From Candidatus Scatomorpha stercoravium (GTDB taxonomy: Bacteria > Bacillota > Clostridia > Oscillospirales > Oscillospiraceae), in NCBI GenBank assembly GCA_018716005.1, contig DVKN01000188.1:1-17191 (forward strand): 17,191 nucleotides of DNA, given 5' to 3'. The notes under the pieces are model-generated. The model had not been told where the DNA came from. It worked only from the letters and a program-made list of their open reading frames with translations, and did no database searches. The position numbers and the translations under genes were made by a program. Below are positions 6,618 through 14,241 of the stretch, one piece after another. Numbering within the stretch: position 1 is the stretch's first letter; every line of letters begins with the position of its first letter.

Positions 6618-8614
6618 TAGTTTCCGAACTTACACCCTACATCACCCACGACCCCGCCGAGGAGCGCTTCCACCGCCCCATCGGCGCCGTGAGCACACGC
6701 AGCCCGCTGCGCCTCGCCTTCTCCGACGGGCGCGCGGCGGTGAAGAGCGCCGAGCTCGTAGTCTCCGGCGACAACGGCTATGAGGCCGTGTACGAGATGG
6801 CCCCCGAGGGCGGCGACTGGGCCTATACCCTCTCCGCGCCCGAGGAGCCCTGCGTGCTCTGGTACAGCTTCCGCCTCACGCTCGAGAGCGGCGAGCTCTG
6901 GCTCTGCGCCGCCTACGGCGGCCGCTTCGGCCAGCTCATGAGCACGCGCGGCGAGGGCTTCCAGATTACCGTGTACGAGCGCGGCTTCGCGACGCCCGAG
7001 TGGTTCCGCCGCGGCGTCATGTATCAGATTTTCCCCGACCGCTTCGCGCGTGACTCAGGCGACACCGCGAGGCGCGGCGTCGAGCGGCACATCGCCATGG
7101 GCCGCCAGGTCAAATACCACGAGGGCTGGGACGAGCCGGTGGACTGGCAGCCGAACAGCCAGGACGGCTTCTACTTCCCCCTCGACTTCTTCGGCGGCAC
7201 CTTCCGCGGCATAGAGGAGAAGCTCGGCTACCTCGAGAGCCTCGGCGTCGGCACCATATACCTCAACCCGATTGTCGACGCCCGCAGCAACCACCGCTAC
7301 GACGCCGGCGACTACATGGAGCCCGACCCCATCCTCGGCTCGCTCGAGGACTTCGAGCGCCTCGTGGCCGCGGCGAAGGAGCGCGGGATACGCATAATGC
7401 TCGACGGCGTCTTCTCCCACACGGGCGCGGACAGCATATACTTCAACCGCGACAACCACTACCGCTCCGACGGGGCCTATAACGCCGGGAAAAATTCGCC
7501 CTTCTACAGCTGGTACGACTTCTCGAAGTGGCCGGAGCAGTACCGCTGCTGGTGGAACTTCCCCGACCTCCCCGAGGTGAACGAGCACGACCCGGGCTGG
7601 GAAAAGCTCGTCGTCACCGGCGAGGACTGCGTCGTCAGGACCTGGCTGCGGCGCGGCGCGTCCGGCTGGCGCCTGGACGTGGCCGACGAGCTCCCCGACG
7701 ACACGCTCGAGAAGATACGCGCCTCCGCCAAGGCGGAGAACCCCGAGGCCGCCATACTCGGCGAGGTCTGGGAGGACGCGACGACGAAGTTCTCCTACGG
7801 CTCGCGCCGCCGCTACGCCCTCGGCACGGCCCTGGATTCGGTCATGAACTACCCCTTCCGCAGCGCGGTGCTGGATTTCTTCTGCTTCCGCTCCGACGCC
7901 TGGGCGCTCAAGGGCTTCCTCCTGAAGCAGCGCCTCAACTACCCCCTGCCCATGTACTACGCGCTCATGAACCTGCTCAGCTCCCACGACGTGGAGCGCG
8001 CGCGCACGGCCCTCGCGACGAGGCTCGACGCGCGGGGCATGACCCGCGAGCAGCAGGCGCGCTTCCTCGTGAGCGACAGCCAGGACGCACGCGGCGCGGC
8101 CATGCAGCGCCTGGCGGCCATGGTGCAGTTCGCCGTCCCGGGCGTGCCCGCGGTCTATTACGGCGACGAGACGGGCATGAACGGTATGCTCGACCCCTTT
8201 AACCGCGCGCCCTTCACCGAGGGAGCCCGGCCGCTCACGGAGTGGTACCAAGCCCTCGGCCGCCTCCACAGGGACAACGACGCGCTCAACTGCGGCGCCG
8301 CCGCCATATTCTCCCCGCACGCCGACGTGCTCGGCGTCCTGCGCTTCATCTCCGGCGGGCGGGACTGCTTCGGCGAGGCGGCGGACGACGGCTTCTTCCT
8401 CGCCGCCGTGAACCGCGCGGCCGAGCCGCGTGAGGTCGTCATCGACCTCTGGCTCACCAACGCCGGCCTCACAGGCGCCGAGCTCGACGAGCTGCGCTCG
8501 AAGGACCTCAGGCGCGGCGAATGTCTCCTCACCGGCACCGAATGCCGCGTAGAACGCGGCCTCATAAAGCTCACCCTCCCCCCCGAAAGCGCCCGCCTCT
8601 TCAAGCTGGAATAA
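6614..8614 (+). CDS. GH13 alpha-glucan hydrolase (neopullulanase/amylopullulanase-like)
   Basis: A 666-residue glycoside hydrolase expected to cut alpha-1,4 and perhaps alpha-1,6 bonds of glycogen-derived glucans in the cytoplasm; no signal peptide is visible. Residues 1-120 form a beta-sandwich-like N-terminal domain opening with FHRPIGAVSTRSPLRL, as in clostridial GH13 proteins with CBM34-like modules. The barrel opens with GVMYQIFPDRFARD (about 134-147). It contains the nucleophile D355 in GWRLDVADELPD, acid E384 in ILGEVWED, stabiliser D459 in LLSSHDVERART, and VPAVYYGDETGM near the end. The catalytic triad is intact. The ATG overlaps the stop of the preceding phosphorylase-like gene by four bases. 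It is last in the operon, just before a terminator. Cyclomaltodextrinase or maltogenic activity cannot be excluded. Confidence 0.88.
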   Translation: MIVSELTPYITHDPAEERFHRPIGAVSTRSPLRLAFSDGRAAVKSAELVVSGDNGYEAVYEMAPEGGDWAYTLSAPEEPCVLWYSFRLTLESGELWLCAAYGGRFGQLMSTRGEGFQITVYERGFATPEWFRRGVMYQIFPDRFARDSGDTARRGVERHIAMGRQVKYHEGWDEPVDWQPNSQDGFYFPLDFFGGTFRGIEEKLGYLESLGVGTIYLNPIVDARSNHRYDAGDYMEPDPILGSLEDFERLVAAAKERGIRIMLDGVFSHTGADSIYFNRDNHYRSDGAYNAGKNSPFYSWYDFSKWPEQYRCWWNFPDLPEVNEHDPGWEKLVVTGEDCVVRTWLRRGASGWRLDVADELPDDTLEKIRASAKAENPEAAILGEVWEDATTKFSYGSRRRYALGTALDSVMNYPFRSAVLDFFCFRSDAWALKGFLLKQRLNYPLPMYYALMNLLSSHDVERARTALATRLDARGMTREQQARFLVSDSQDARGAAMQRLAAMVQFAVPGVPAVYYGDETGMNGMLDPFNRAPFTEGARPLTEWYQALGRLHRDNDALNCGAAAIFSPHADVLGVLRFISGGRDCFGEAADDGFFLAAVNRAAEPREVVIDLWLTNAGLTGAELDELRSKDLRRGECLLTGTECRVERGLIKLTLPPESARLFKLE

Positions 8615-8633
8615 CGTCGGCGCGCAAAAGCAC

Positions 8634-8660
8634 AATCCGCCCCTGCCGGGGCGGATTTTT
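8634..8660 (+). terminator. Intrinsic terminator of the glucan operon
   Basis: A 10-bp stem, AATCCGCCCC / GGGGCGGATT, with a TGCC loop, followed by a T-run ending at 8660. It lies 20 bases after the GH13 stop codon. Confidence 0.9.
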
Positions 8661-8687
8661 ATGTATATTGCTTAATATTCGCAAGTG

Positions 8688-8716
8688 TTGACAGATTAAC
8701 AACAGTCATTTATAAT
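8688..8716 (+). promoter_or_regulatory. Consensus sigma-A promoter of the dehydratase pair
   Basis: TTGACA (8688-8693), exactly 17 bases, then TATAAT (8711-8716): both hexamers match the consensus perfectly. An AT-rich tract surrounds it in an otherwise GC-rich region. Transcription should begin near 8723, giving a leader of about 65 nt. This predicts strong basal expression unless a repressor intervenes. Confidence 0.9.
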
Positions 8717-8737
8717 GAAGAAAAAGAAAAATTACAG

Positions 8738-8770
8738 CGTAAACTTACGTTGTATGGATAATAAGCCATA
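8738..8770 (+). promoter_or_regulatory. Dyad symmetries in the dehydratase leader
   Basis: Two small inverted repeats follow the promoter: CGTAA-AC-TTACG (8738-8749) and TATGG-8 nt-CCATA (8753-8770). The first is too tight to be an RNA hairpin and would suit a DNA-bound dimer; the second could be either. Both lie just before the ribosome site at 8775-8782. Function is inferred only from position. Confidence 0.35.
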
Positions 8771-8788
8771 ATCAAAGGAGGAATTCAC

Positions 8789-9955
8789 TTGCCGGTAAAA
8801 GACACAGTCCAGCGCCTGAGCCGCGAATCTCAGGCCAAGGTGCGCGAGCTTGTGGCGGCCAAGCGGGCCGGGACGCCGCTCATCGAGTACAACAGCACCT
8901 TTATCCCAGAGGAACTCATCCGCGCCGCGGGGGCCAACACCTATTTCATGTGCCGCGGCGGCGAGCCGGAGCCCACGGACGCCGTGCTCGACTACATGCT
9001 GCGCTTCATGAACCCGCTCTCGCGCTCAATGGCGGGCTACATGGAGCTGGGCCTCGACCCCATCACCCCGGCCGCCGACTTCGTCACCATCGCGGAGACG
9101 GACTGCCACGTCGGCCGCATCAGCGAGCTCATGGAGTTCAAGGGCGTCAAGGTCTGCAAGGTCGGCGTCCCCGCCGACTGGGAGAAGCCCGTCGCCTTCG
9201 AGTACTACTGCGACTCCCTGCGTGCCCTCATACGCCGCGTCGAGGAGACGACCGGCAAGAGCGTGGATATGGACGCCGCCAGGGCCAACGTCGCCGTCTC
9301 GAACCGCATAAACACCGCCTTCCGCCGCCTGGACGCCCTGCGCCGCGAGGAACAGTGCGCCATTGGCTTTGAGGACTACATGAAGCTCCAGCACCTGAGC
9401 TTCTCCCTGGGCGAGCCCGAGAAGTTCGCCTGCGAGCTCGAGAGCCTCTGCACCGAGCTCGAGGCCGGCGGCGAGCGTCCCTTCGCGGCGGACGCCCCGC
9501 GCGTGCTGATGGCCGGCCGCGTCGTCGCCATCGGCGACTACACCGTGCCCCGCCTGCTCGACGGCTACGGCTGCGCCGTGACCGCGGATATGTTCGACGA
9601 GGGCGTGCGCGTCACCGAGAAGGACGTCGACACCGAGGGCGACCTGCTCGTAAACTTCGCGCGCAACCGCTATCTCGACACCCTGCCCATCGACCTCTTC
9701 CAGCCGGCCTGGAAGACGCGCTTCCAGCGCATGAAGGAGCTCATAGCCGCCGGCAGGTGCGACGGCGTCATCTGGTACCAGCTCGCCTTCGACGAGATAT
9801 ACGACATGGAGTACTCCTGCGTCGCTAAATGGCTCGGCGAGATGGGCGTGCCGCTCCTGAAGCTCGAGACGAGCTACTCCTACTCCCGCGAGGAGATGGG
9901 CCCGCTCAACACCCGCATCGAGAGCTTCGTGCAGTATCTGAAGGAGGGAAAATAA
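8789..9955 (+). CDS. 2-hydroxyacyl-CoA dehydratase-family subunit (HgdB-like) with atypical cysteines
   Basis: A 388-residue member of the HgdB/FldC/BcrC superfamily. Characterised relatives use [4Fe-4S] clusters and an ATP-driven activator to remove water from 2-hydroxyacyl-CoA or to reduce benzoyl-CoA. Recognisable features are FIPEELIRAAGANTYF near the N-terminus, AETDCHVGR (C106), CDGVIWYQLAFDEIY near residue 325, GVPLLKLETSY, and the closing NTRIESFVQYL. From memory of the family, the first cluster cysteine (CPFxRS) corresponds to N75 in FMNPLSRS and the third (KFCD) to D335 in LAFDE; only C106 remains. The start codon is TTG at 8789, supported by AAAGGAGG at 8775-8782. The partner subunit begins directly after its TAA. 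No activator (HgdC) or CoA-transferase gene is in the window, so the substrate is unknown. Confidence 0.8.
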   Translation: MPVKDTVQRLSRESQAKVRELVAAKRAGTPLIEYNSTFIPEELIRAAGANTYFMCRGGEPEPTDAVLDYMLRFMNPLSRSMAGYMELGLDPITPAADFVTIAETDCHVGRISELMEFKGVKVCKVGVPADWEKPVAFEYYCDSLRALIRRVEETTGKSVDMDAARANVAVSNRINTAFRRLDALRREEQCAIGFEDYMKLQHLSFSLGEPEKFACELESLCTELEAGGERPFAADAPRVLMAGRVVAIGDYTVPRLLDGYGCAVTADMFDEGVRVTEKDVDTEGDLLVNFARNRYLDTLPIDLFQPAWKTRFQRMKELIAAGRCDGVIWYQLAFDEIYDMEYSCVAKWLGEMGVPLLKLETSYSYSREEMGPLNTRIESFVQYLKEGK

Positions 9956-11377
9956 ATGGCTGGCAAAGAGATAAACTCCCGCTTCCTGGAGCTCGCCGGT
10001 TTTGAAGGCGAGGAGCTTGACGCCATCCTCCCGGACTGGCTCATGTGCGCGGACGTGCTCGGCCTCAGCGACGAGGACGTGCGCTACGCGGTCGAGGAAT
10101 ACATCCCCCAGTGCTGGAACGTGCAGTACCGCGGCGTGCGCAAGCTGATAGGCGCCTGGACGCGCGAGTGCATCGAGGTGCTCAAGACCAAGCAGTACAA
10201 GGCCGAGGGCAAGAAGATAATCTACGGCATCCTCCCCGCCGTCGTCACGCCCTACACCGCCTTTAAGCGCGCCGGGGGCGACAATGTCCACGTCTCCTTC
10301 CCCGACCTGGTGCTTATCCAGACGCTTAACGGCTTCTTCCACAAGGGCGGCCCCCTGATAGCCAAGGCCGAGGAGATGGGCTTCAACTACGGCTGCCGCC
10401 ACTGCCCGCTCAACAAGACCCGTCTCGTGGCCTTCGCCACCGACCTCATCGCGCCGCCGGACGTCATCTGGAGCTGGGGCTTCAACTGCGACGAGGGCCC
10501 GAAGACCGACGAGCTCATCCAGTGCCTCGTGGACGACTCCTGGACCTACGTCATAAGCCGCATCCCGCACGACACCTACTTCGGCGAGGCCGACGACGAG
10601 GAGCCGCGCATCCGCTACCTTAGCAAGGTCATCCGCTCCGACATCGAGAAGATGAGCGAGCTCACCGGCATCTATCCCACGGACGAGGACTTCAAGCAGG
10701 CCCTGGCTGACGCCGGCCGCTACCTCTTCAAGCTCGGTATGCTCTGTAACCTCGTCTGCAACTCCGACCCCGTCCCGCTGGGCGGCGCGGCCATCACCAT
10801 GTTCCAGGACGGCATAGGCGTGCCGCTGAACTTCGGCTACAAGTACCTCGAAGAGGCGCTCGACATCATGCTCAGCGAGGTCCGCGCCGCCGTCAAGGCC
10901 GGCGAGGGCATACTCCCGAAGGGCTCTCCCAAGGTCGGCAGCTACTTCGTGCCCTGGTGCATCCCCTGGATAGACAAGGTCTTCCGCGAGAACGGCGTCG
11001 CCACCACCTTCAGCCAGACGCTGACGCCCTCCCGCAACCAGATGAAGCCCTCCGCCTACGGCGACGACCCCTATATGGGCATGGCCGAGCAGTGGCTGAA
11101 GATGCCGCTGGGCCAGAACATGGGCTACGAGGCCGACGCCATGATAGAGAAGGTCAAGGCCAACAACCCCGACGGAATGCTCATGGGCTTCTTCGACTTC
11201 GACCGCTGGCTGGGCGCGCACCAGAAGATGTGCGCCGAGATAGTGCAGAAGGCCACAGGCGTCCCGCACTATTACATCGAGGCCGACTTCTGGGACGACC
11301 GCGAGTACAGCGAGGAAGCGCTCCGCACCCGCATTGAGAGCATCTGTCAGATAATGCACACGAGGAAGGGCTTCTAA
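9956..11377 (+). CDS. 2-hydroxyacyl-CoA dehydratase-family subunit (HgdA-like)
   Basis: A 473-residue paralogue of the preceding subunit, with an extra N-terminal region of about 80 residues, expected to form a heterodimer with it. Its family core begins near KIIYGILPAVVTPY and includes NYGCRHCPLNKTRLVAF (C147, C150), WGFNCDEGPKTDEL (C178), GVPHYYIEADFWDDREYS and LRTRIESICQIM. The segment where relatives carry the third cluster cysteine (RSCKxxS-like) reads GFFDFDRWLGAH, with C426 some ten residues later. The cluster may thus have an unusual fourth-ligand arrangement, or use other cysteines. Its ATG follows the upstream TAA with no gap, and GAAGGAGG sits inside the end of that gene, so the two are translated together. 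A terminator follows at 11388. Confidence 0.8.
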   Translation: MAGKEINSRFLELAGFEGEELDAILPDWLMCADVLGLSDEDVRYAVEEYIPQCWNVQYRGVRKLIGAWTRECIEVLKTKQYKAEGKKIIYGILPAVVTPYTAFKRAGGDNVHVSFPDLVLIQTLNGFFHKGGPLIAKAEEMGFNYGCRHCPLNKTRLVAFATDLIAPPDVIWSWGFNCDEGPKTDELIQCLVDDSWTYVISRIPHDTYFGEADDEEPRIRYLSKVIRSDIEKMSELTGIYPTDEDFKQALADAGRYLFKLGMLCNLVCNSDPVPLGGAAITMFQDGIGVPLNFGYKYLEEALDIMLSEVRAAVKAGEGILPKGSPKVGSYFVPWCIPWIDKVFRENGVATTFSQTLTPSRNQMKPSAYGDDPYMGMAEQWLKMPLGQNMGYEADAMIEKVKANNPDGMLMGFFDFDRWLGAHQKMCAEIVQKATGVPHYYIEADFWDDREYSEEALRTRIESICQIMHTRKGF

Positions 11378-11387
11378 AAGCGCAAAT

Positions 11388-11420
11388 AAGGCTCCCCCGC
11401 TTGGGGGAGCCTTTTCTTTT
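11388..11420. terminator. Intrinsic terminator after the dehydratase pair
   Basis: An 11-bp stem, AAGGCTCCCCC / GGGGGAGCCTT, with a GCTT loop (11399-11402), followed by TTTTCTTTT on the + strand. On the - strand the same stem is followed by only ATTTG, so it may weakly end the convergent siroheme operon too. The T-run runs into the cobA-hemD stop codon at 11419-11421. Confidence 0.85.
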
Positions 11421-12864
11421 ATCCCAGCGCGGCGGATATTGCCTGGGCTAGGGATTGGGCGGAGGGGGCGGGGGCTGTGATTATGGGGTTCGGGAGGCCG
11501 GAGAGGGCCTTCGCGGTGGGGGCGCCTATGGCGGCGAGGGGGATATGTGCGGGCAGGGGGCCTATCCGGCCGAGGGCGCGCGAGGCGGTGGCGGCGCTGG
11601 TGAAGGCGAGGCAGTCCGCTCTCGCTATGCGCTCCGCGCCCGCGGCGTACGGGCCCGGCACGGCCTCATAGGCGCGGATGTCGCGCAGCTCAAAGCGCTC
11701 CGAGAGCCGCGCGGCGAGCGCCTCGTCGCCCTCGGCGGAGCGGTAGAGGCAGACGCTCTCCCCCGCCGGGAGCGCGCGGAGCAGCGTATCCGCGAGGCCG
11801 GCCGTGGTCTGCGTATCGGGGACGAAGTCCGCCCTCAGCCCACGCGAGGCGAGCGCGGCGGCGGTGGCGCGGCCGACGGCGGCGAGCTTCACGCCCGCGA
11901 GGCTCCGCGCGTCCCGGCCCGAGGCGAGCAGCCTCTCGAAATACAGCCCGACGCCGTACACGCTGGTGAAGGCGAGGCAGTGCGCGCCCTCGCAGAGCTC
12001 GCCGGCGGCGTCCAGCGGGCGCAGCAGCGTCTCGCAGGCCGTAAAGGGCTCCGCGCCCAGCTCCCGGAGCGCGCGGCCCAGGGCGGCATTCATGCGCCTC
12101 GTGCCCGTGAGCCCCACGCGGCGTCCGGCGAGCGGGAGGGTTTTTGCAGGCGAGATATCCAGCGCGGCGGCGGGGCCTATCACTATGACGGCCGGGGCCG
12201 GGAGGCCGGCGGCCTTCTCCGCTATGTCCGCGAGCGTCCCTCGGACGCAATAGCGCGCCGCGGCGCTCCCGGCGGAGCAGACGGCGCAGGGCACGGCGGG
12301 GTCCTTCCCTCCGGCGATGAGGCTCGCGGCTATCTCCGCGAGGCGGCCGAGGCCCATGAGCACGCAGAGCGTCCCGGGGAAGTCGGCGAGGCCGGGGAAA
12401 TAGTCCGGCAGGCCCGAGCCGACGCCCGTATGGGCCGTCACGACGGCGAAGCCCCGGCTCAGGCCGCGGTGCGTGAGCGGGATGCCGCAGAGGGCCGGGA
12501 CGGCGGCGGCGCTGGTGACACCCGGGATGAGCTCGCAGCATATGCCCAGAGCGTTGAGCGCCATGAGCTCCTCGCCGCCGCGCCCGAATATGAGCGGGTC
12601 GCCGCCCTTCAGCCGCACGACGTCCAGCCCGCGCGAGGCGTATCCGGCCATGAGCCGGATTATCCCGTCCTGCCCGGCGCTGGGCCGGCCCGCGCGCTTG
12701 CCGACGTATACGCGCTCCGCGCCCTCCGGGGCGGCGGCGAGGAGCCCGGGGTCTATGAGATCGTCGTACAGCACCGCACCGCAGCTGCCGAGGCGCTCGA
12801 GCCCGAGCGCGGTTATGAGGCCCGGGGCGCAGCCCGCGCCGACGATGCTGACGCGGCCGCTCAC
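11419..12864 (-). CDS. cobA-hemD: Uroporphyrinogen-III C-methyltransferase / uroporphyrinogen-III synthase fusion
   Basis: A 481-residue bifunctional enzyme. The N-terminal half (about 1-238) is CobA/SUMT, which methylates uroporphyrinogen III with SAM to precorrin-2. It shows VVRLKGGDPLIFGRGGEE and ELIPGVTSAAAVPALCGIPLTHRG, both near-canonical. The C-terminal half (about 240-481) resembles HemD, which closes hydroxymethylbilane to uroporphyrinogen III; it starts at LAGRRVGLTGTRRM and has weakly conserved LAFTSVYGV and CLAFTSAATA segments. The N-terminal SAM loop reads VGAGCAPGLIT where most SUMTs have VGAGPGDxxLLT, one residue shorter. The start is GTG at 12864, overlapping the TGA of the dehydrogenase gene by four bases, so translation is coupled. 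It is the last gene of the minus-strand cluster. Confidence 0.9.
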   Translation of the reverse strand: MSGRVSIVGAGCAPGLITALGLERLGSCGAVLYDDLIDPGLLAAAPEGAERVYVGKRAGRPSAGQDGIIRLMAGYASRGLDVVRLKGGDPLIFGRGGEELMALNALGICCELIPGVTSAAAVPALCGIPLTHRGLSRGFAVVTAHTGVGSGLPDYFPGLADFPGTLCVLMGLGRLAEIAASLIAGGKDPAVPCAVCSAGSAAARYCVRGTLADIAEKAAGLPAPAVIVIGPAAALDISPAKTLPLAGRRVGLTGTRRMNAALGRALRELGAEPFTACETLLRPLDAAGELCEGAHCLAFTSVYGVGLYFERLLASGRDARSLAGVKLAAVGRATAAALASRGLRADFVPDTQTTAGLADTLLRALPAGESVCLYRSAEGDEALAARLSERFELRDIRAYEAVPGPYAAGAERIARADCLAFTSAATASRALGRIGPLPAHIPLAAIGAPTAKALSGLPNPIITAPAPSAQSLAQAISAALG

Positions 12865-13475
12865 TCGCAGAGCTCCGGGACTATGGCGGCGACGGTCTCC
12901 TCGTCCGGCTCGCCACCCGCCTCGACGGCGGCGGCGAAGAGCAGGGCGAATATGCGCGCGCGGCGGCGCTGGTCGGGGATGTAGTCTATGACGCGCCGCC
13001 GTATGCCGGCCATGAACTCGAGTATCTCCTCTATGCCGTCGGGCAGGCTCTCCTCGAACTCATGCGCGAAATGCGCGCTCGCCGTGGGGCTGGCCCCGCC
13101 GGTGCAGAAGCCCGCGCTCAGCCGCCCGCGCATGACGAGGGCCGGGAAGAGGAAGTCGCAGCTCTTCTCGTCGTCGACGACGTTGACGGGGATGCGCCTC
13201 CGGCGGCACTCCTCGGCCAGATAGCGGTTGACGCTTTTGTCATCCGTGGCGGCGATGACCATGTCGCGCCCCTCAAGGTCGCCCTCCTCCACGGCGCGGA
13301 AGATAAGCTTCACGCCCGGCAGGGAGATGAAGCCCGGGAGGAAGCGCCCGGCCGCCGCGGTTATCTCGCAGCCGTAGGGCAGCAGCTTCTCGCACTTGCG
13401 CAGCGCGACGGCCCCGCCGCCAATCACCAGGACGTTCTTGCCCGTCAAGTCCACAAACATGGGGAAATAAGCCAT
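12861..13475 (-). CDS. Precorrin-2 dehydrogenase / sirohydrochlorin ferrochelatase (Met8/SirC/CysG-N family)
   Basis: A 204-residue NAD-dependent enzyme that oxidises precorrin-2 to sirohydrochlorin and, in Met8/CysG-type members, also inserts iron to make siroheme. Visible features are MAYFPMFVDL, the nucleotide-binding VLVIGGGAVALRKCEKLL (residues 15-32), ATDDKSVN (76-83), NVVDDEKSCDFLFP with D101 at the place of the catalytic Asp of CysG, and FCTGGASPTASAHF, comparable to the usual STGGKSP segment. A GTG at 13484 is in frame, but the ATG at 13475 is preferred: GAGGTGA at 13488-13482 is its ribosome site and overlaps that GTG. The next gene, cobA-hemD, overlaps by 4 bases. The ABC ATPase stop lies only 10 bases upstream. 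Confidence 0.88.
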   Translation of the reverse strand: MAYFPMFVDLTGKNVLVIGGGAVALRKCEKLLPYGCEITAAAGRFLPGFISLPGVKLIFRAVEEGDLEGRDMVIAATDDKSVNRYLAEECRRRRIPVNVVDDEKSCDFLFPALVMRGRLSAGFCTGGASPTASAHFAHEFEESLPDGIEEILEFMAGIRRRVIDYIPDQRRRARIFALLFAAAVEAGGEPDEETVAAIVPELCE

Positions 13476-13485
13476 ATTTATCACC

Positions 13486-14241
13486 TCATACGTAATAATA
13501 CTGCCAGCCGTCGGGCGTCATGACCCGGCGGATTTTCACTTTGAAGGCCCGCTCGAGCGCGCCGGAGGCGAAGACCTCGTCCGCGCCGCCCCAGGCGGTC
13601 ACCGCGCCGGAGTCCATGACCGCTATGCTGTCCGCGCGCCGGAGCGCGAGGCAGAGGTCGTGCAGCACGAGCACGACGGCGCGGCCCTCGCGGGCGAGGG
13701 AGGCGGCGGTGTCCATGACGGCGAGCTGGTGCGCGGCGTCGAGGAAGGCGGTGGGCTCGTCCATGAGGACGCTCGCCGTCTCCTGCGAGAGGGCCATCGC
13801 GAGATACGCGCGCTGCCGTTCGCCGCCGGAGAGCTCCGGCAGTGGCTTGTCCGCGAGCTCCGCGGCGTCCGCCCTCGCGAGGGCGCGCTCCGCGGCGGCA
13901 TAGTCCTCGCGCGTATAGCGCCGCGGCCAGCCGAGATAGGGGAAGCGCCCGTGCAGCGCCATGCGGCGCACGCTTATACTGGGCACGGGCCGCTCCTGGG
14001 GCATATAGGCCGCGCGCTGCGCGACCTCGCGCCGCGTGAGCGTCGAGAGCTCGTCGCCGTCTATGTACACCTCGCCGCCCAGGCGGGGTATCATGCCTAT
14101 GGAGGCGCGCAGCAGCGTGCTCTTCCCGCAGCCGTTCGGGCCGCAGAGCACCGTGACCTTCCCCGCCGGGAAGTTCAGGCTGACGTCCTCTATCACCGCG
14201 CCGTCACGGTATCCGGCGCGGAGGGAGCGGAGCTCTATCAT
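13486..14241 (-). CDS. ABC transporter ATPase, iron-complex/cobalamin type (FecE/BtuD-like)
   Basis: A 251-residue ATPase that powers a type II importer. Walker A is GPNGCGKST (34-42), the Q-loop is PQE (Q82), the signature LSGGERQR (137-144), Walker B VLMDEP with D161 and E162, and the switch His LVLHDL (H194). The PQERPVPSISVRRMALHGRFPY-like region after the Q-loop is typical of the FecE/BtuD group. The ATG at 14241 overlaps the permease stop (ATGA). The same frame stays open upstream to 14919, but that part lies wholly inside the permease gene in another frame and encodes Arg/Ala-rich sequence, so it is excluded. The cargo cannot be read from the ATPase. Confidence 0.92.
   Translation of the reverse strand: MIELRSLRAGYRDGAVIEDVSLNFPAGKVTVLCGPNGCGKSTLLRASIGMIPRLGGEVYIDGDELSTLTRREVAQRAAYMPQERPVPSISVRRMALHGRFPYLGWPRRYTREDYAAAERALARADAAELADKPLPELSGGERQRAYLAMALSQETASVLMDEPTAFLDAAHQLAVMDTAASLAREGRAVVLVLHDLCLALRRADSIAVMDSGAVTAWGGADEVFASGALERAFKVKIRRVMTPDGWQYYYV

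Noticed and set aside
9026..11359. A 777-codon open frame antisense to the dehydratase pair
   Set aside because: It spans two genes and their junction, has no domain I recognise, and is compositionally a mirror of GC-rich coding sequence.
13476..13484. GTG start for the precorrin-2 dehydrogenase
   Set aside because: That GTG is part of the GAGGTGA ribosome site serving the ATG at 13475.
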